Assembly (NCBI GenBank): GCA_903921605.1
Contig: CAIXQV010001254.1
Span: 1-5,914, forward strand
Origin: an uncultured Planctomycetaceae bacterium
GTDB taxonomy: Bacteria; Planctomycetota; Planctomycetia; Planctomycetales; Planctomycetaceae
DNA: 5,914 bases
Direction: 5' to 3'
Made by a program: the position numbers and the translations under genes. Under the pieces are notes generated by a model, which searched no databases, was not told the DNA's origin, and saw nothing but the letters and a program-made list of their open reading frames with translations. This document shows positions 5,335 to 5,914 of the stretch, one piece after another; positions within the stretch are counted from its first letter, which is position 1, and each line of letters begins with the position of its first letter.

Positions 5335-5655
5335 CTATTGAAACTCCAACGTCGGCAACCGGAATTCACTCTGCATCGCTTCCACTTGTGCCTTCACCGC
5401 GCAGTCCGTGATGACCGGGCTCAGCGGGGCCATTTCGGCATTGAGTTGGGTGTATTCCTTCCACTGCTCAGGCAGGTTGTCTTCGTAGAAGATCGCCTCC
5501 ACGAGGCACTCGGGTACACACGCTTCGCAGTCAATGCACTCATCCGGATGGATGTATAGAGTCTGGTCGCCTTGGTAGAAGCACTCAACGGGGCAGACCA
5601 CCACACAGTCTGTGTACTTGCAATCGAAGCACGGTTCTGCGACGACATGAGTCAT
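5335..5655 (-). CDS. fdxA: 7Fe (3Fe-4S/4Fe-4S) ferredoxin, FdxA / Azotobacter FdI type
   Basis: This is a small cytoplasmic electron carrier of 106 residues. The cysteine pattern is C9, C12, C17, C21, C25, C40, C43, C46 and C50, in the FdI arrangement CxxCxxxxCxxxC ... CxxCxxxC. By homology C9, C17 and C50 bind the [3Fe-4S] cluster, and C21, C40, C43 and C46 the [4Fe-4S] cluster. Conserved blocks CKYTDCVVVCPVECFY, IHPDECIDC and YTQLNAEMAP confirm the family. The Pro that usually follows the last cluster Cys is Leu51. The C-terminus (residues 78-106) is divergent from Azotobacter FdI and carries one extra Cys. It is the first gene of the minus-strand set. The Shine-Dalgarno is weak (GAAAG about 10 bases before the ATG). 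Upstream is a 234-base divergent intergenic region. Confidence 0.95.
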   Translation of the reverse strand: MTHVVAEPCFDCKYTDCVVVCPVECFYQGDQTLYIHPDECIDCEACVPECLVEAIFYEDNLPEQWKEYTQLNAEMAPLSPVITDCAVKAQVEAMQSEFRLPTLEFQ

Positions 5656-5800
5656 GGCAATTTCTTTCAGAACAGATCACGGGCTGGTTTTCGTGTAGGT
5701 CCATCAGTGAGGACCACCTCAATGGCGGCGGTGAACTAGTGGCGGCGCAGACTTCGTTCCCGTCGGTGATACGCACGAATGGCACTTAGTTAACGTGCAA

Positions 5801-5819
5801 GTTGTTGAATCACAACAAC
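5801..5819. promoter_or_regulatory. Perfect palindrome, candidate operator
   Basis: GTTGTTG (5801-5807) and CAACAAC (5813-5819) form perfect 7-base inverted arms around AATCA. The position between divergent genes and the size (19 bases) fit a dimeric regulator site. The regulator is unknown. Confidence 0.45.
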
Positions 5820-5843
5820 ATACGTCGACGCCGCTTTCTTGCG

Positions 5844-5865
5844 TATGATGCTGTCTGCGACAGCA
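5844..5865 (+). promoter_or_regulatory. Candidate -10 box abutting a second palindrome
   Basis: TATGAT (5844-5849) is followed immediately by TGCTGTC-TGC-GACAGCA (5849-5865), a perfect 7-base-arm inverted repeat. Its arms would cover the expected transcription start of the plus-strand gene at 5890. This would suit repression by occlusion, or alternatively a 5' RNA hairpin. The -35 region is poor. Confidence 0.35.
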
Positions 5866-5876
5866 CCATAAACGGC

Positions 5877-5914
5877 AAGGAGGCCAAGGATGGAAAGCTT
5901 CAGTCACGGTCGAA
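5877..5914 (+). CDS. Start of a divergent plus-strand gene (partial, 8 codons)
   Basis: A strong Shine-Dalgarno AAGGAGG (5877-5883) is followed after 6 bases by ATG at 5890. The frame reads MESFSHGR before the window ends. The coding part is 5890-5914. The spacing and the strength of the ribosome-binding site are the only evidence, and the product cannot be identified. Confidence 0.55.

Larger units (their letters stand above)
5656..5889. promoter_or_regulatory. Divergent intergenic region between fdxA and a plus-strand gene
   Basis: This 234-base region has no supported gene. It holds two perfect inverted repeats (5801-5819 and 5849-5865), a TATGAT at 5844-5849 usable as a -10 element for the plus-strand gene, and a weak 5-bp-arm inverted repeat (GGTCC/GGACC, 5698-5715). 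No good -35 box is visible at the right distance for either strand. It should contain the promoters of both divergent genes. Confidence 0.5.

Noticed and set aside
5698..5715. GGTCC...GGACC inverted repeat as a terminator
   Set aside because: Arms are only 5 bases with an 8-base loop and there is no U-rich tail.
1..5914. CRISPR arrays, tRNA, rRNA, insertion sequences
   Set aside because: No spaced repeat series, tRNA or rRNA signature, transposase frame or terminal inverted repeats were seen on either strand.

Overview
The window looks like bacterial chromosomal DNA, most likely from a planctomycete. The main pointer is a 3'-terminal piece of a DUF1559 gene, a family abundant in Planctomycetes. 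A PSP1-domain protein with a Gly/Cys-rich tail and a long-form SelO are compatible with this. The assignment is inference and no phylogenetic marker is present. Almost everything lies on the minus strand and reads right to left. The exception is a plus-strand gene that starts at the right edge (5890).

Right part (5655 to about 3190). A divergent intergenic region (5656-5889) with two perfect inverted repeats precedes a tightly packed set of genes: a 7Fe ferredoxin (fdxA type), a possible 16-residue ORF, a 38-residue ORF, a DUF971 gene with a one-base frameshift, a Rieske-PSP1 fusion with a Cys-rich tail, the N-terminus of a B12-type/CUAEP-like radical SAM protein, and the N-terminus of a DUF59 (MIP18-like) protein. 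Nearly all recognisable members are iron-sulfur proteins or Fe-S assembly-type domains. DUF59 and DUF971 are the two domains that flank the Mrp P-loop NTPase in plant HCF101, so an Fe-S assembly or maintenance locus is a reasonable hypothesis.

Middle (about 3190 to 1022). The DUF59 gene breaks mid-domain and runs straight into the 3' end of a DUF1559 gene. A hairpin-containing leader follows, and then an intact SelO-type protein adenylyltransferase (591 aa, ending in CSS).

Left part (1025 to 1). A gene overlapping SelO by 4 bases begins like a SagB/ThcOx-type nitroreductase. It lacks roughly 100 central residues, changes frame, and ends in an unrelated, unrecognised C-terminal segment. A possible 44-residue ORF then overlaps the start of thiD (HMP/HMP-P kinase), which runs off the left edge.

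Several genes (nitroreductase, DUF59/DUF1559, radical SAM, DUF971) are broken by deletions or indels while others (SelO, ferredoxin, Rieske-PSP1) are whole. This is either genuine decay or a chimeric/error-containing assembly, and the sequence alone cannot separate the two.
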